From positions 18,595-82,594 of the forward strand of contig NZ_BLAY01000013.1 in assembly GCF_020521235.1 (NCBI RefSeq): a DNA stretch of 64,000 nucleotides, given 5' to 3'. Below the pieces are notes generated by a model. The model ran no database searches, was not told the DNA's origin, and worked only from the letters and a program-made list of their open reading frames with translations. Made by a program: the position numbers and the translations under genes. Positions 9,163 to 16,137 of this stretch are shown piece by piece (the first letter of the stretch is position 1; every line of letters begins with the position of its first letter). Source of the DNA: Microseira wollei NIES-4236 (GTDB taxonomy: Bacteria > Cyanobacteriota > Cyanobacteriia > Cyanobacteriales > Aerosakkonemataceae).

Positions 9163-9948
9163 ATGAGAAGAATAGCTGCATTCCGCCTGGTTTCAGCTGC
9201 AATCGCGATCGCTCTGTTGATAGGAGAAACCAAGAACAGCAACGCCCAAAACCTTTCTCCTACGCCCGGTACGCCGCAGATGATAACTAACCAACGGGCG
9301 ATTACAGTAGTGGGTCAAGGTTTGGGTGTTGCACCCGCAGATACAGCAAAGATTGAGTTTCGCTTGGGGAATCGCGCACCCACCGATCAACCAACCCAGG
9401 CAACTGTAGCATCTGCCGATGGTAATCTGGCTCTACCAGTGGAAGTAGCCCTCAAGCCTGTGGTTGATGCTTTAGTTGCGATTAAAGTCCCCCTTCGTAA
9501 CATCCAACTGCAAAGCAGTTCTTTGGACAATCCCAAGCTGGTGGTGCAGGTGAACAAACCAACGCGCGATCGCGTCCAAGAAGTGGTAAAAGTTGTAACG
9601 AAGGCACTCTCTAGCGATAACAACTTGTTTATCCAAGGGATTGGTGCCGAGTATGGGGTAAAAAACTGCGTGCCATTAGAACGCACTGCACGCCGCGCCG
9701 CACTGCGGGATGCGCTGACACAAGCTCAAATTATTGCCTTCGACCTCGGTGTCAAAGTTGGCGACATCCTATTCGTGACGGTATATCCCAGCTTCGGTTC
9801 TCCCGCTTCCTCATCTTGCGGTTCTAAAGTTGGAGTTCCAGTCTCTTCCATATTCTCAGTCAGTGAAAGTATGCCTCCCTATGACCCCTCTGCTAACCCA
9901 GAGGTCAAGTTGAGGATGCAAGTTAGTATCACCTACGGGATCGAATAA
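9163..9948 (+). CDS. Secreted SIMPL-domain (DUF541) protein
   Basis: A 261-residue protein with a signal peptide (MRRIAAFRLVSAAIAIALLI, cleavage near SNAQ). The mature part follows the SIMPL/DUF541 pattern: an opening strand ITVVGQGLGVAPADTAKIEF, a long middle with VVDALVAIKVPLRNIQ, a conserved ARRAALRDALTQAQIIAFDLGVK helix and a C-terminal VKLRMQVSITYGI strand. Family members are periplasmic or secreted, oligomeric and poorly understood. AAAGGAGA lies 9 bp before the ATG. It is probably monocistronic. Confidence 0.88.
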   Translation: MRRIAAFRLVSAAIAIALLIGETKNSNAQNLSPTPGTPQMITNQRAITVVGQGLGVAPADTAKIEFRLGNRAPTDQPTQATVASADGNLALPVEVALKPVVDALVAIKVPLRNIQLQSSSLDNPKLVVQVNKPTRDRVQEVVKVVTKALSSDNNLFIQGIGAEYGVKNCVPLERTARRAALRDALTQAQIIAFDLGVKVGDILFVTVYPSFGSPASSSCGSKVGVPVSSIFSVSESMPPYDPSANPEVKLRMQVSITYGIE

Positions 9949-10163
9949 ATTGGCAAAACAGCTTGTGCGGCAGCCTCATACTATCTGCTGCCAACTGTTG
10001 ACTATGATCTAAATCACTAATTTTGGGTGATACCGTCACATCTTTACAAACTCTTTAATCACAAAATTAGCTATAGGATTCTCACATTTAAATAAAGTCT
10101 GCGATCGCTTGTTGGTTGCCAGAAAAGCTTCATATTACAAGCATCGAGTTCATTTGATTAGCC

Positions 10164-10382
10164 ATGCAAGTTGAAGTGTCCCTCCTACCCTTTGGAATCG
10201 CCGAACTATTTGCCGAAGTTAACAAATCTGGCAAAATTACACTCGCCGATCGATATGGATTAATGGCTGCCCTCTTAGAGGATACCCTCACCGAAGAAGA
10301 CAAAGGCGCCATCGACCGAATACTTTACTCTGTCCGCAAGGGAAGGTTGAAAGTTGTCAACGAACTTTCTGCCATGCCGTAA
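10164..10382 (+). CDS. Small cytosolic protein, unknown function
   Basis: A 72-residue acidic, helical protein (VSLLPFGIAELFAEVNKSGKITLADRYGLMAALLEDTLTEE...). The pattern resembles small cyanobacterial hypothetical proteins with an alternating hydrophobic helix and a short DRILYSVRKGR tail. There is no signal peptide, no cysteines and no enzymatic motif. A terminator-like hairpin follows about 100 bp downstream (10485-10533). Confidence 0.55.
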   Translation: MQVEVSLLPFGIAELFAEVNKSGKITLADRYGLMAALLEDTLTEEDKGAIDRILYSVRKGRLKVVNELSAMP

Positions 10383-10484
10383 ATTTTGAGCCTATATGTG
10401 CATTAGATAGACAAAAAACAGAAACTTGTCCCTATAAGGGCTGCTCCTCATACATATTTAACTTTAATAGCCTATGCCTCCTCC

Positions 10485-10533
10485 AGAGAGTTGGAATTGC
10501 GCCTCGCGCTTGACCAACTCTCTCTCTTTCTTA
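10485..10533 (+). terminator. Intrinsic-terminator-like hairpin
   Basis: A 10-bp stem, AGAGAGTTGG paired with CCAACTCTCT, has a GC-rich loop and is followed by CTCTTTCTT. It probably ends the transcript from 10164-10382 or a small RNA beginning near 10400. Nothing else is evident in the gap 10383-10686. Confidence 0.6.
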
Positions 10534-10686
10534 AATTAGATGTGTTCTTGACAATTGACAATTGCTGTGATAGCACGCTTTAATTTGGGTGGAAAGGGCA
10601 TTAATACCTCACTGCCAAGCGACTTGTTAACGCCCTTTCCGTTACTCGATACGGATCAGAACATTATGCCACAAAACACCGCTAAA

Positions 10687-10936
10687 ATGGCTTATCGAGA
10701 ACGACTGAATCGTTGGGCGTTCGCGAAGCGTGCCGTAGGCATTCGCAACGGTTCTCGCCGACGGGCAAAGGACGATTGTCTGTCGATACCGCAGTCAGTC
10801 TGATGCAGAGGGTCACTTGCAGCGCCTGCGTCAGCTTAAACCCCACGACAGCTTTATAGTAGTCTTTGACCCTCACCCCCAACATACCGAACCAGTAACC
10901 GCTTCTCCCGAAATCAAGGAAGAAGCGGTTATTTGA
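10687..10936 (+). pseudogene. Small gene disrupted by a 30-bp repeat insertion
   Basis: The frame starts MAYRERLNRWA, then enters the repeat at about 10717-10746 (GCGTTCGCGAAGCGTGCCGTAGGCATTCGC in two parts). After it the coding pattern resumes in another frame as LADGQRTIVCRYRSQSDAEG and HLQRLRQLKPHDSFIVVFDP, ending at TGA 10934-10936. Joining the two halves gives a protein of about 70 residues of a small cyanobacterial type. The inserted GC-rich repeat shifts the frame, so the product would stop early. Function unknown. Confidence 0.65.
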
Positions 10937-10960
10937 TTTAAAGAGCGATCGCACAGACCA

Positions 10961-11025
10961 ACCCCTCCCCCGCAAGAGGAGGGGCGTCTTTTGAGCAACC
11001 CGGTTTTTCTAAAAAACCGGGTTTC
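10961..11025. terminator. Two terminator-like hairpins
   Basis: CCCCTCCCCCGCAAGAGGAGGGG at 10961-10983 is followed by CGTCTTTT, and then AACCCGGTTTTTCT/AAAAAACCGGGTTT occurs at 10997-11025. The first looks like an intrinsic terminator for rightward transcripts; the second belongs to the dispersed CCCGGTTTC family. Confidence 0.6.
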
Positions 11026-11159
11026 TTGAATCCGGGAAATTGATGGTCATAAATTAGTTAGCGTTAAAACTTAGCGCTAAGTCTTGACAATTGAAAAGTG
11101 GCGCGATCATAGCTTCAATATTTATAGAAAAGGCGTTAGGCCATCCCCACCAAGAGACG

Positions 11160-11390
11160 TTACCACTGGATCTCTCCCCGCGCCAAACGTTCTTCATAAT
11201 CTTCTAAATTGCTCAAATAATCAGAAAAATCTGATTCTGTCATTTCCAGTGACTCCGCGAACTGCGTCCATAATGCAGTGCGATCGCTATTATGTTTCAT
11301 CAGTAGGAATTCGATAAAATCGCTCACTTCCTGAACAAGAGATTCCGGCAGTTGGCGAAGCTTGGCTATAGCTCGATCGTGTACGGTCAT
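11160..11390 (-). CDS. DUF2281-like antitoxin-type protein
   Basis: About 76 residues from the internal ATG at 11390 (MTVHDRAIAKLRQLPESLVQEVSDFIEFLLMKH), which starts where family similarity begins; the longer frame upstream looks non-coding. The N-terminal helix with LxxLPExLxxEVxDFIEFL is the DUF2281 signature seen in VapB-like antitoxins. The acidic second half would wrap a toxin. No toxin gene lies immediately downstream on the minus strand, so it is an orphan here. Confidence 0.7.
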   Translation of the reverse strand: MTVHDRAIAKLRQLPESLVQEVSDFIEFLLMKHNSDRTALWTQFAESLEMTESDFSDYLSNLEDYEERLARGEIQW

Positions 11391-11635
11391 CGATTGTACC
11401 TCTGTTCCTGAATCTAGGATATCTGAAGTGGAAAGATCGAGCGATCGCGATCGCACCGCTTGACCTCTCCCCCAACACCCGCCGTCGGGAGAGGAACTGG
11501 GGGTGTGGGGAATACTCGCGCATCCAAGTATCGCTCCAGAAAATTATCTTCTGACTTTGGTAAACCAGTGCAGGTGCGAAGTGTTACACTTGCACCTGCC
11601 AAGTAGTCTCTCTAACTTACAGCCAAAGTCATCGC

Positions 11636-11677
11636 AGATTATAATAGTAAAGATATATGCTTACGGCACTAAGCGAT
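11636..11677. repeat. 42-bp repeat upstream of RelN-like antitoxin (partner at 13668-13711)
   Basis: AGATTATAATAGTAAAGATA and the following TATGCTTACGGCACTAAGCGAT reappear almost unchanged at 13668-13711. Both copies lie 30-60 bp before an antitoxin gene start. Similarity continues upstream as CCCCAACnCCCGCCG and GTGnTACACTTGCACnTGCCA. It may carry a shared promoter, or mark duplication of a mobile cassette end. Confidence 0.8.
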
Positions 11678-11704
11678 GTTCTCAACGTTTCAGGAGATCC
11701 AGTA

Positions 11705-11953
11705 ATGCAAGCCTTTGAAGTGATGGGAACAATTGATGAAAAAGGTCAATTAATTTTAGATAGTAATCTGAATATTCCTACACCTAGTCGGGTAAAAGTG
11801 ATTGTTTTACTAACTAACGAGTCTGATTCTGAATTTGATCCTGATGATACCCCTGTTGAAGAAATTAAAGCGAGTTTAAGACAAGCTTTACAACAAGTAA
11901 AAACCGGAGAAACGCGGCCTATTTCAGAATTCTGGGATAGAATAGATGTCTGA
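11705..11953 (+). CDS. RelN-type antitoxin, orphan
   Basis: An 82-residue protein from the ATG at 11705 (MQAFEVMGTIDEKGQLILDS), chosen because upstream residues do not fit the family. The beta-rich N-terminus with SRVKVIVLLT and the tail (IKASLRQALQQVKTGETRPISEFWDRIDV) match cyanobacterial RelN family antitoxins, which normally precede a relE toxin. No relE follows here; instead a TTG-started gene of another type begins 55 bp on. It may be a remnant of a lost module or be paired with something new. Confidence 0.7.
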   Translation: MQAFEVMGTIDEKGQLILDSNLNIPTPSRVKVIVLLTNESDSEFDPDDTPVEEIKASLRQALQQVKTGETRPISEFWDRIDV

Positions 11954-12008
11954 TAAGAAAAGGATATGTTATGATTGCGTTATCATTTAGACGAAATAGG
12001 AGAATTTA

Positions 12009-12437
12009 TTGGCATCGGATGAGTTAGAAACTATCGAGATTGTTGAAACGGATATTATTGATTCAACGGTTGAGGTAGGAAGTGGTTGTATTTGGCAAGG
12101 AAGCGGTAAAGAGCCTCAATGGGATAATCCAAAATCAACTAAGGCTTACGATCATATTATCCGTCATCATGGTTCTAAGCTCAAACTTAGTAATTTACAG
12201 GGAAGAGCAACGAGCAAGAATCAGGATCAAGGACAATGGTTAAATGAGCAAGATTGGGTAATAGCCGAAAAGTTAATTCCGAAGTATTATGGGCAGTATA
12301 TCATCAAGTTTAATCGCCCGATAGGTAGAGTTTATCATCCTGATGGCAGGATTACTGAAAATGTTTATTATGTTCAAATAGGGAGAAATGCTGACGGAAC
12401 AATTAAATATGCCTATCCGGTTGTTAAACCTAAATAA
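12009..12437 (+). CDS. Possible toxin-domain protein (polymorphic-toxin C-terminal type)
   Basis: A 142-residue protein starting at TTG 12009, supported by AGGAG six bases upstream and an in-frame stop just before. The first 40 residues are acidic. After that come AYDHIIRHHGSKLKLSNLQG, GQWLNEQDWVIAEKLIP and RPIGRVYHPDGRI, ending in DGTIKYAYPVVKPK. The HHG...GQW...IGxVxxPDGxI...AYPV order is reminiscent of C-terminal RNase domains of polymorphic/contact-dependent toxins, but I cannot assign a named family. The next gene, 26 bp downstream, has the look of an immunity protein. Confidence 0.6.
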   Translation: MASDELETIEIVETDIIDSTVEVGSGCIWQGSGKEPQWDNPKSTKAYDHIIRHHGSKLKLSNLQGRATSKNQDQGQWLNEQDWVIAEKLIPKYYGQYIIKFNRPIGRVYHPDGRITENVYYVQIGRNADGTIKYAYPVVKPK

Positions 12438-12463
12438 AATAATTAAAAACGAGGTAAGATAGA

Positions 12464-12988
12464 ATGAACATAACAAGTAATTTTAATTGGAAAATCGCCG
12501 AACGCAATTTAGAAAATTATGCGTTACCTCCTGACGATCCTCTAGGGGAATTATCTGCTTTTGAATTAGGGTTACGGCGTTTTTGTTATGAGTGCGATCG
12601 CCAAGTAATTGTCGAAATTGGCGATCTCCAGTTTACTGTGTTTTTTGACCCGGATATTTGTATGTTATTAGAAGATCGGTTTCCTCAACAAATTGGGGAA
12701 TTAGGACAGGGTAAAAGTATCCGGATTGATTTTGCCGAAAGTTATCAGATTACCGTAATTTTAACGCCTAGAGGTGAGCGGATTGATTGTCAATTAAGGA
12801 AGTTTGGTTATGAGCATAGTCAGCAGGATTATGATTTAGATAAAGAGCAAGTTTTAGGAGAGTTAAGAAAGTTTTTGGTTGAGGTGATGCAATTGGCGGT
12901 TGATAATGGTTATGTGACTTTAGAGGATAAGGAAAGGTTTATTGCTCCAGCTTTTCCTGAGAAGGTAAAATCGGCAATAGTGGCGTGA
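12464..12988 (+). CDS. Acidic protein, possible immunity partner
   Basis: A 174-residue, strongly acidic protein starting with ATG 12464 after GAGGTAAG. It contains FELGLRRFCYECDRQVIVEI, strand-rich text (FTVFFDPDICMLLEDRF; IRIDFAESYQITVILTPRGE) and a helical C-terminus (EQVLGELRKFLVEVMQLAVDN). There are no membrane segments or catalytic motifs. Position and acidity fit a cytosolic immunity protein for the 12009-12437 product; this is inference from context. A repeat copy (12997-13032) follows immediately. Confidence 0.6.
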   Translation: MNITSNFNWKIAERNLENYALPPDDPLGELSAFELGLRRFCYECDRQVIVEIGDLQFTVFFDPDICMLLEDRFPQQIGELGQGKSIRIDFAESYQITVILTPRGERIDCQLRKFGYEHSQQDYDLDKEQVLGELRKFLVEVMQLAVDNGYVTLEDKERFIAPAFPEKVKSAIVA

Positions 12989-12996
12989 TTAAGAAT

Positions 12997-13032
12997 GCGA
13001 TCGCACTCTCTCAAGACAGGATATCAAAAAAA
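12997..13032. repeat. Cassette-flanking repeat, copy 1
   Basis: GCGATCGCACTCTC, a variable 6-7 bases, then ACAGGATATCAAAAAAA. Two more copies are at 13545-13581 and 14268-14305, all in direct orientation. The relE/antitoxin pair lies between copies 1 and 2, and the parE-like pair between copies 2 and 3. Confidence 0.85.
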
Positions 13033-13036
13033 TAGC

Positions 13037-13306
13037 TCAAGGAAAATAGCGATAAAATTCCTTTCGGTGTATTACCCTGTAAAACGTAACTGTTTCGCCA
13101 TCAAATACAACACCGATGCGATAGTCGCCTAATCTAATTCGATAAGCATTTTCATATCCCTTTAGCTTTTTCAAGTTGGCGATATCTTCAAATTTAGTTA
13201 AGTTGGGTATCTCTTCAAAAACCAGTGCTTGAATAGGTTCAAACACAGGCGTACTTTTAAGCGCCTTGAGGTCTTTAATAAAACTAGGTAGATACTGTGT
13301 ATTCAC
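13037..13306 (-). CDS. RelE/ParE-family toxin
   Basis: An 89-residue toxin: FIKDLKALKSTPVFEPIQAL, then LKKLKGYENAYRIRLGDYRIGVVF and FYRVIHRKEFYRYFP. The YRIRxGDYRIG..  strand and the basic aromatic C-terminus (HRKEFYRYF) are typical of RelE/StbE toxins that cleave ribosome-bound mRNA. The start codon overlaps the stop of the antitoxin gene (13303-13530) by four bases, so they are translationally coupled, antitoxin first. Confidence 0.88.
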   Translation of the reverse strand: MNTQYLPSFIKDLKALKSTPVFEPIQALVFEEIPNLTKFEDIANLKKLKGYENAYRIRLGDYRIGVVFDGETVTFYRVIHRKEFYRYFP

Positions 13307-13530
13307 TCTTTTTCAAGTTCTGCTAGCGCTTCATCTAAATTAAGGGGGGTTTCATCTTTTACTTCCATCATCGCAAGCACGAGTCCTTCATCCTCTATAG
13401 CTTCTAGGAGGCGCTGATAATCACTAAAATTGATAACGACTTTTTGGATAGTACCCTTAGTGTCAGTTATCAGTTCTTTAACAAATGGATAATCTTCAGC
13501 TTTCATTTGAGTTTTGGGCGTGATAGTCAT
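13303..13530 (-). CDS. Antitoxin of the RelE-type module
   Basis: A 75-residue acidic protein from the ATG at 13530 (MTITPKTQMKAEDYPFVKEL); the longer frame crosses the repeat and is unlikely. It has KVVINFSDYQRLLEAIEDEGL, resembling Phd/YefM-like antitoxin central helices, and ends LNLDEALAELEKE, a tail typical of toxin-wrapping antitoxins. It overlaps relE by 4 bp. Modules of this kind usually repress their own promoter. Confidence 0.82.
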   Translation of the reverse strand: MTITPKTQMKAEDYPFVKELITDTKGTIQKVVINFSDYQRLLEAIEDEGLVLAMMEVKDETPLNLDEALAELEKE

Positions 13531-13544
13531 ATTATTAATGTAGC

Positions 13545-13581
13545 GCGATCGCACTCTCCAAACCGACAGGATATCAAAAAA
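13545..13581. repeat. Cassette-flanking repeat, copy 2
   Basis: GCGATCGCACTCTCCA, then CCGACAGGATATCAAAAAA, in the same orientation as copies 1 and 3. It sits just upstream of the minus-strand antitoxin start and may overlap its promoter. Confidence 0.85.
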
Positions 13582-13667
13582 GCGATATGCCAAGGGCTAG
13601 CTACGCGAACGCACGTCTTGACCTCTGCCCCAACCCCCCGCCGGGAAGTGCTACACTTGCACGTGCC

Positions 13668-13711
13668 AGATTATAATGGTAAAGAGATATGCTTACGGCA
13701 CTATAAGCGAT
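13668..13711. repeat. 44-bp repeat upstream of antitoxin (partner at 11636-11677)
   Basis: AGATTATAATGGTAAAGAGA then TATGCTTACGGCACTATAAGCGAT matches 11636-11677 with a few changes, at a similar distance before an antitoxin start. TTATAAT could act as a -10 element in both copies. Confidence 0.8.
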
Positions 13712-13739
13712 CGCTCCAAGAATCGCACTAAAATTGCCC

Positions 13740-13970
13740 ATGAATACTAACGAGATGCGCCTTAAAGTTAAGGAATATGTAGATCGATTGTCCCCCGAAC
13801 GATTGCGTGTTGCTGCTGATTTTTTAGCTTATTTGGCAGAGCGCGAGAGTAACGAAGCAACTCAGGAATTGTTAGAAATTCCCGGTTTTGTTGAAGCTTT
13901 CGAGAGGGGAAAACAGGATGTTGCTGCTGGAAGGGTAACTAATTGGCGAAAAGTACGAGACGATGTATAG
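13740..13970 (+). CDS. Antitoxin-like protein paired with ParE-type toxin
   Basis: A 76-residue protein from ATG 13740; a TTG two codons earlier is also possible. MRLKVKEYVDRLSPERLRVAADFLAYLAE is a DUF2281-like N-terminal helix pair, and EIPGFVEAFERGKQDVAAGRVTNWRKVR is a typical antitoxin tail. Its last codons overlap the toxin start (13963) by 8 bp, indicating coupled translation. Confidence 0.8.
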   Translation: MNTNEMRLKVKEYVDRLSPERLRVAADFLAYLAERESNEATQELLEIPGFVEAFERGKQDVAAGRVTNWRKVRDDV

Positions 13971-14259
13971 AGTTGAGTTATCGTCTGAAGCAGAGCAGTT
14001 TTATGCAGCAGCAAACCGTGCATTAGCCAAAAAGCTTGCCAGATGCTTTGAGCGACTCGAAGAAGATCCCCGCAATCACCCTAATATTAAACCTCTCAAA
14101 GGCAATTTTGCTGGTTATTACCGCTATCGTGTGGGTGATTATCGTGTGGTTTACTACATTGAAGAAAATGTTGACACCGATATAGATGCTGATAACGATC
14201 AAGAGCAAGGTCGGGTTATTGCAATCACGATTGCTCACCGACGCGAAGTATACGAATAA
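13963..14259 (+). CDS. RelE/ParE-family toxin
   Basis: A 98-residue toxin: EQFYAAANRALAKKLARCFERLEEDPR, then IKPLKGNFAGYYRYRVGDYR, VVYYI and a final TIAHRREVYE. The order (helical pair, LKG...YRYRVGDYRVVY, IxHRxxVY) is the RelE/ParE fold signature. An unusual acidic insert (EENVDTDIDADNDQEQ) lies between the last two strands. It is translated coupled to the antitoxin upstream and lies between repeat copies 2 and 3. Confidence 0.88.
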   Translation: MYRVELSSEAEQFYAAANRALAKKLARCFERLEEDPRNHPNIKPLKGNFAGYYRYRVGDYRVVYYIEENVDTDIDADNDQEQGRVIAITIAHRREVYE

Positions 14260-14267
14260 ATGCGAGT

Positions 14268-14305
14268 GCGATCGCACTCTCTAACTCGGCAGGATATCAA
14301 AAAAA
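14268..14305. repeat. Cassette-flanking repeat, copy 3
   Basis: GCGATCGCACTCTCTAACT then CGGCAGGATATCAAAAAAA begins 8 bp after the toxin stop codon. Same orientation as copies 1 and 2. Confidence 0.85.
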
Positions 14306-14373
14306 GCGATCGCTCCCACAGAATCGCACCTCATCCAACCTCTACCAAAAAGCCCTATCCTCAACCATAGTCT

Positions 14374-14437
14374 GTAGGGTGCGTCAGATAGTCCAGTTAA
14401 TTATCTCATCGATAACTTTTTTGCTCTGACGCACCTT
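14374..14437. repeat. GTGCGTCAG inverted repeat
   Basis: GTAGGGTGCGTCAGA at the left and CTGACGCACCTTAC at the right are inverted partners across about 40 bp. This is a common dispersed element style in cyanobacteria. It separates the toxin modules from the minus-strand cluster that ends at 14468. Confidence 0.7.
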
Positions 14438-14467
14438 ACCAGATCAGCTGCTGACTAAGCGATCGCA

Positions 14468-15046
14468 CTATTGAATAGGCACTACAAGCTTATAAGATAC
14501 TTTACTACTTCTAGTACCATCAGTTATTGTTCCGAATACTGTGCCTTTAACAAATTCCCCTTTCTGGGTAGGATTAGCGTCTAATTTGATAGTTAAATCT
14601 GTACCATCTGTGTTTGCTTTATACTCCTTGACTCCTTCTTTACTCCCAAGCAATAAGCTTCCCTCACCTTGAAATCCTTTTCCAAGTTTAATCACCCCTT
14701 TTTTATATTCAGAAAATGGTACTTGACTAAGTACAATATTTACCAGTCCATTTTCTGATGAAGCTTGTATAAATAGAAAAGGTGAACTTGCTGAAGAACC
14801 AAGACCCAATATCTGAACCTCCCCCTGATTTAACGTTGTATTCGTAGAAATATCTTGAGATTGATTTCCAATTATTTCTACAGTCCAGTTCGCCACTCCT
14901 ATTAATATATAAAAACCCAGCAAAACCGGAATCAGACTGATAATAACAGCAACCCAATTGCCAGATAAAATATTTATCTGGATGTGTCTAATATAGTCAC
15001 GTCCGACTTTGATAATGTCTCTACCTGCTTGCTCATTTTGACTCAT
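14468..15046 (-). CDS. Membrane protein with GRD..GRD N-terminal motif, unknown
   Basis: 192 residues. The N-terminus MSQNEQAGRDIIKVGRDYIR carries a doubled GRD motif also present in the next protein upstream (15090-15356). A membrane segment at about 30-55 (WVAVIISLIPVLLGFYILIGVANW) follows, then about 135 residues of strand-rich, probably extracytoplasmic sequence (FLFIQASSENGLVNIVLSQV; GEFVKGTVFGTITDG). I do not recognise the fold. It is the last gene of a four-gene minus-strand cluster. Short Gly/Asp motifs of this sort occur at the N-terminus of some cyanobacterial conflict-system proteins; the link is inferred. Confidence 0.7.
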   Translation of the reverse strand: MSQNEQAGRDIIKVGRDYIRHIQINILSGNWVAVIISLIPVLLGFYILIGVANWTVEIIGNQSQDISTNTTLNQGEVQILGLGSSASSPFLFIQASSENGLVNIVLSQVPFSEYKKGVIKLGKGFQGEGSLLLGSKEGVKEYKANTDGTDLTIKLDANPTQKGEFVKGTVFGTITDGTRSSKVSYKLVVPIQ

Positions 15047-15089
15047 AAATTAACTGATATAGTGTTGTGAGAGTCTGCCGATCAAGCCT

Positions 15090-15356
15090 TCATGGATTTT
15101 TCTTTGGTGATGAAGTAGGATTTAATTGCTGCTGCTGGGTTTGAAATTTAATTTCTATTCCGTTTTGACCCTGCCTAATCCCAACACCTAGCGCCCAAGC
15201 CAATGCTCCGAGTGCCACAATACCAACAAGAACAAATAACATCACATTGTTCGACAGTACACTAACGCTTGTGTTCCGATTTGTATCTCTTCCTGAGTTG
15301 GAGATATCTCGTCCAGCCCATTGTTTAGGGCTGTCATCAGGTGGGGTTTTACTCAT
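15090..15356 (-). CDS. Small single-pass membrane protein with GRD..GRD motif
   Basis: 88 residues: PKQWAGRDISNSGRDTNRN, then one hydrophobic helix (NVMLFVLVGIVALGALAWALGVGI), then a Gln-rich tail. The N-terminal motif AGRDI.. GRD matches the motif in the downstream 192-residue protein, so the two may share a binding partner or assemble together. A GGAGG site (on the minus strand, before the ATG at 15356) supports the start. The gap to the next gene is 43 bp. Confidence 0.7.
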   Translation of the reverse strand: MSKTPPDDSPKQWAGRDISNSGRDTNRNTSVSVLSNNVMLFVLVGIVALGALAWALGVGIRQGQNGIEIKFQTQQQQLNPTSSPKKNP

Positions 15357-15545
15357 AATATATCCTCCTAAAATCTATCTGTAACTACTTTTGGACAACT
15401 AATGTTTTGAAGAACCTAAAAAACTTCGTTTAGCTTGTTTTCACTCGATCGAGCAATTCAGCTTAAGCGACAATTTTTTACTTACGATTATTTCGGACAT
15501 TGATTGGCACTCTTTGAAGTGAAAATGGAAAAATAAACAATTTAT

Positions 15546-16133
15546 TTAGACATCCCGTATAGTTTTTCCTTTCTGTTTTGACAAGTCTTTTAATTTATCT
15601 CTAGTAACTTCGATTATTTCCTGAATAGCTTCCCGAATTGCATAACGATCTTTATCCAAACCTGCATCAATAAGATCGTTCCATCGCTGTCTGAGAACAT
15701 CACGAAGTAGATTAGAATATGGTGAACCAGGACTATGATTTTTTTTGTGAAATTCATCAGGCAGAAGCATTAAGTTTTCATCACCATCTTTCTTAAAAAC
15801 ACCATATCTTGTTCCTGCTATTGTTAGCTCGCATTGATCGCAAAGATGGTCTGGAATAATATGGTGATTGCTATAACCTCCTCCTGCTGATGGATATTTT
15901 TTCTTTTGAAGTTGTTGTATCGCTTCAGAAGATTCCTTATCTGGTGCGAGGAAAGCAAGATCCCAAATAGAGTTCATCTGCTCTTTATATACAATCTTTC
16001 CCATAAGAGGATCTTTGATAATAAATTCTCCTGTTGACCCATCATACATCACCAGATAATCACCAGGTTTGATGTTGTATCTGTTACAAACTGGTGCTGG
16101 AATATAAAATCTATTCCACTGTCCGATACCCAT
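15546..16133 (-). CDS. AHH/HNH-like nuclease with AbrB-like N-terminus
   Basis: 195 residues. Residues 9-40 (FYIPAPVCNRYNIKPGDYLV then STGEFIIKD) read like a SpoVT/AbrB swapped-hairpin strand pair. From residue 88 the order NHHIIP (HH 90-91), N120, LPDEFH (H129) and NHSPGSPYSNLLRD (H133) matches the HHxxP..N..LP..xH..xH pattern of AHH/LHH-type nucleases, known as DNase toxins. The helical C-terminus is basic. It starts 4 bp downstream of the membrane gene 16138-16785, so they are one unit. Whether it cleaves DNA is inferred from the motif only. Confidence 0.65.
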   Translation of the reverse strand: MGIGQWNRFYIPAPVCNRYNIKPGDYLVMYDGSTGEFIIKDPLMGKIVYKEQMNSIWDLAFLAPDKESSEAIQQLQKKKYPSAGGGYSNHHIIPDHLCDQCELTIAGTRYGVFKKDGDENLMLLPDEFHKKNHSPGSPYSNLLRDVLRQRWNDLIDAGLDKDRYAIREAIQEIIEVTRDKLKDLSKQKGKTIRDV

Positions 16134-16137
16134 TAGA

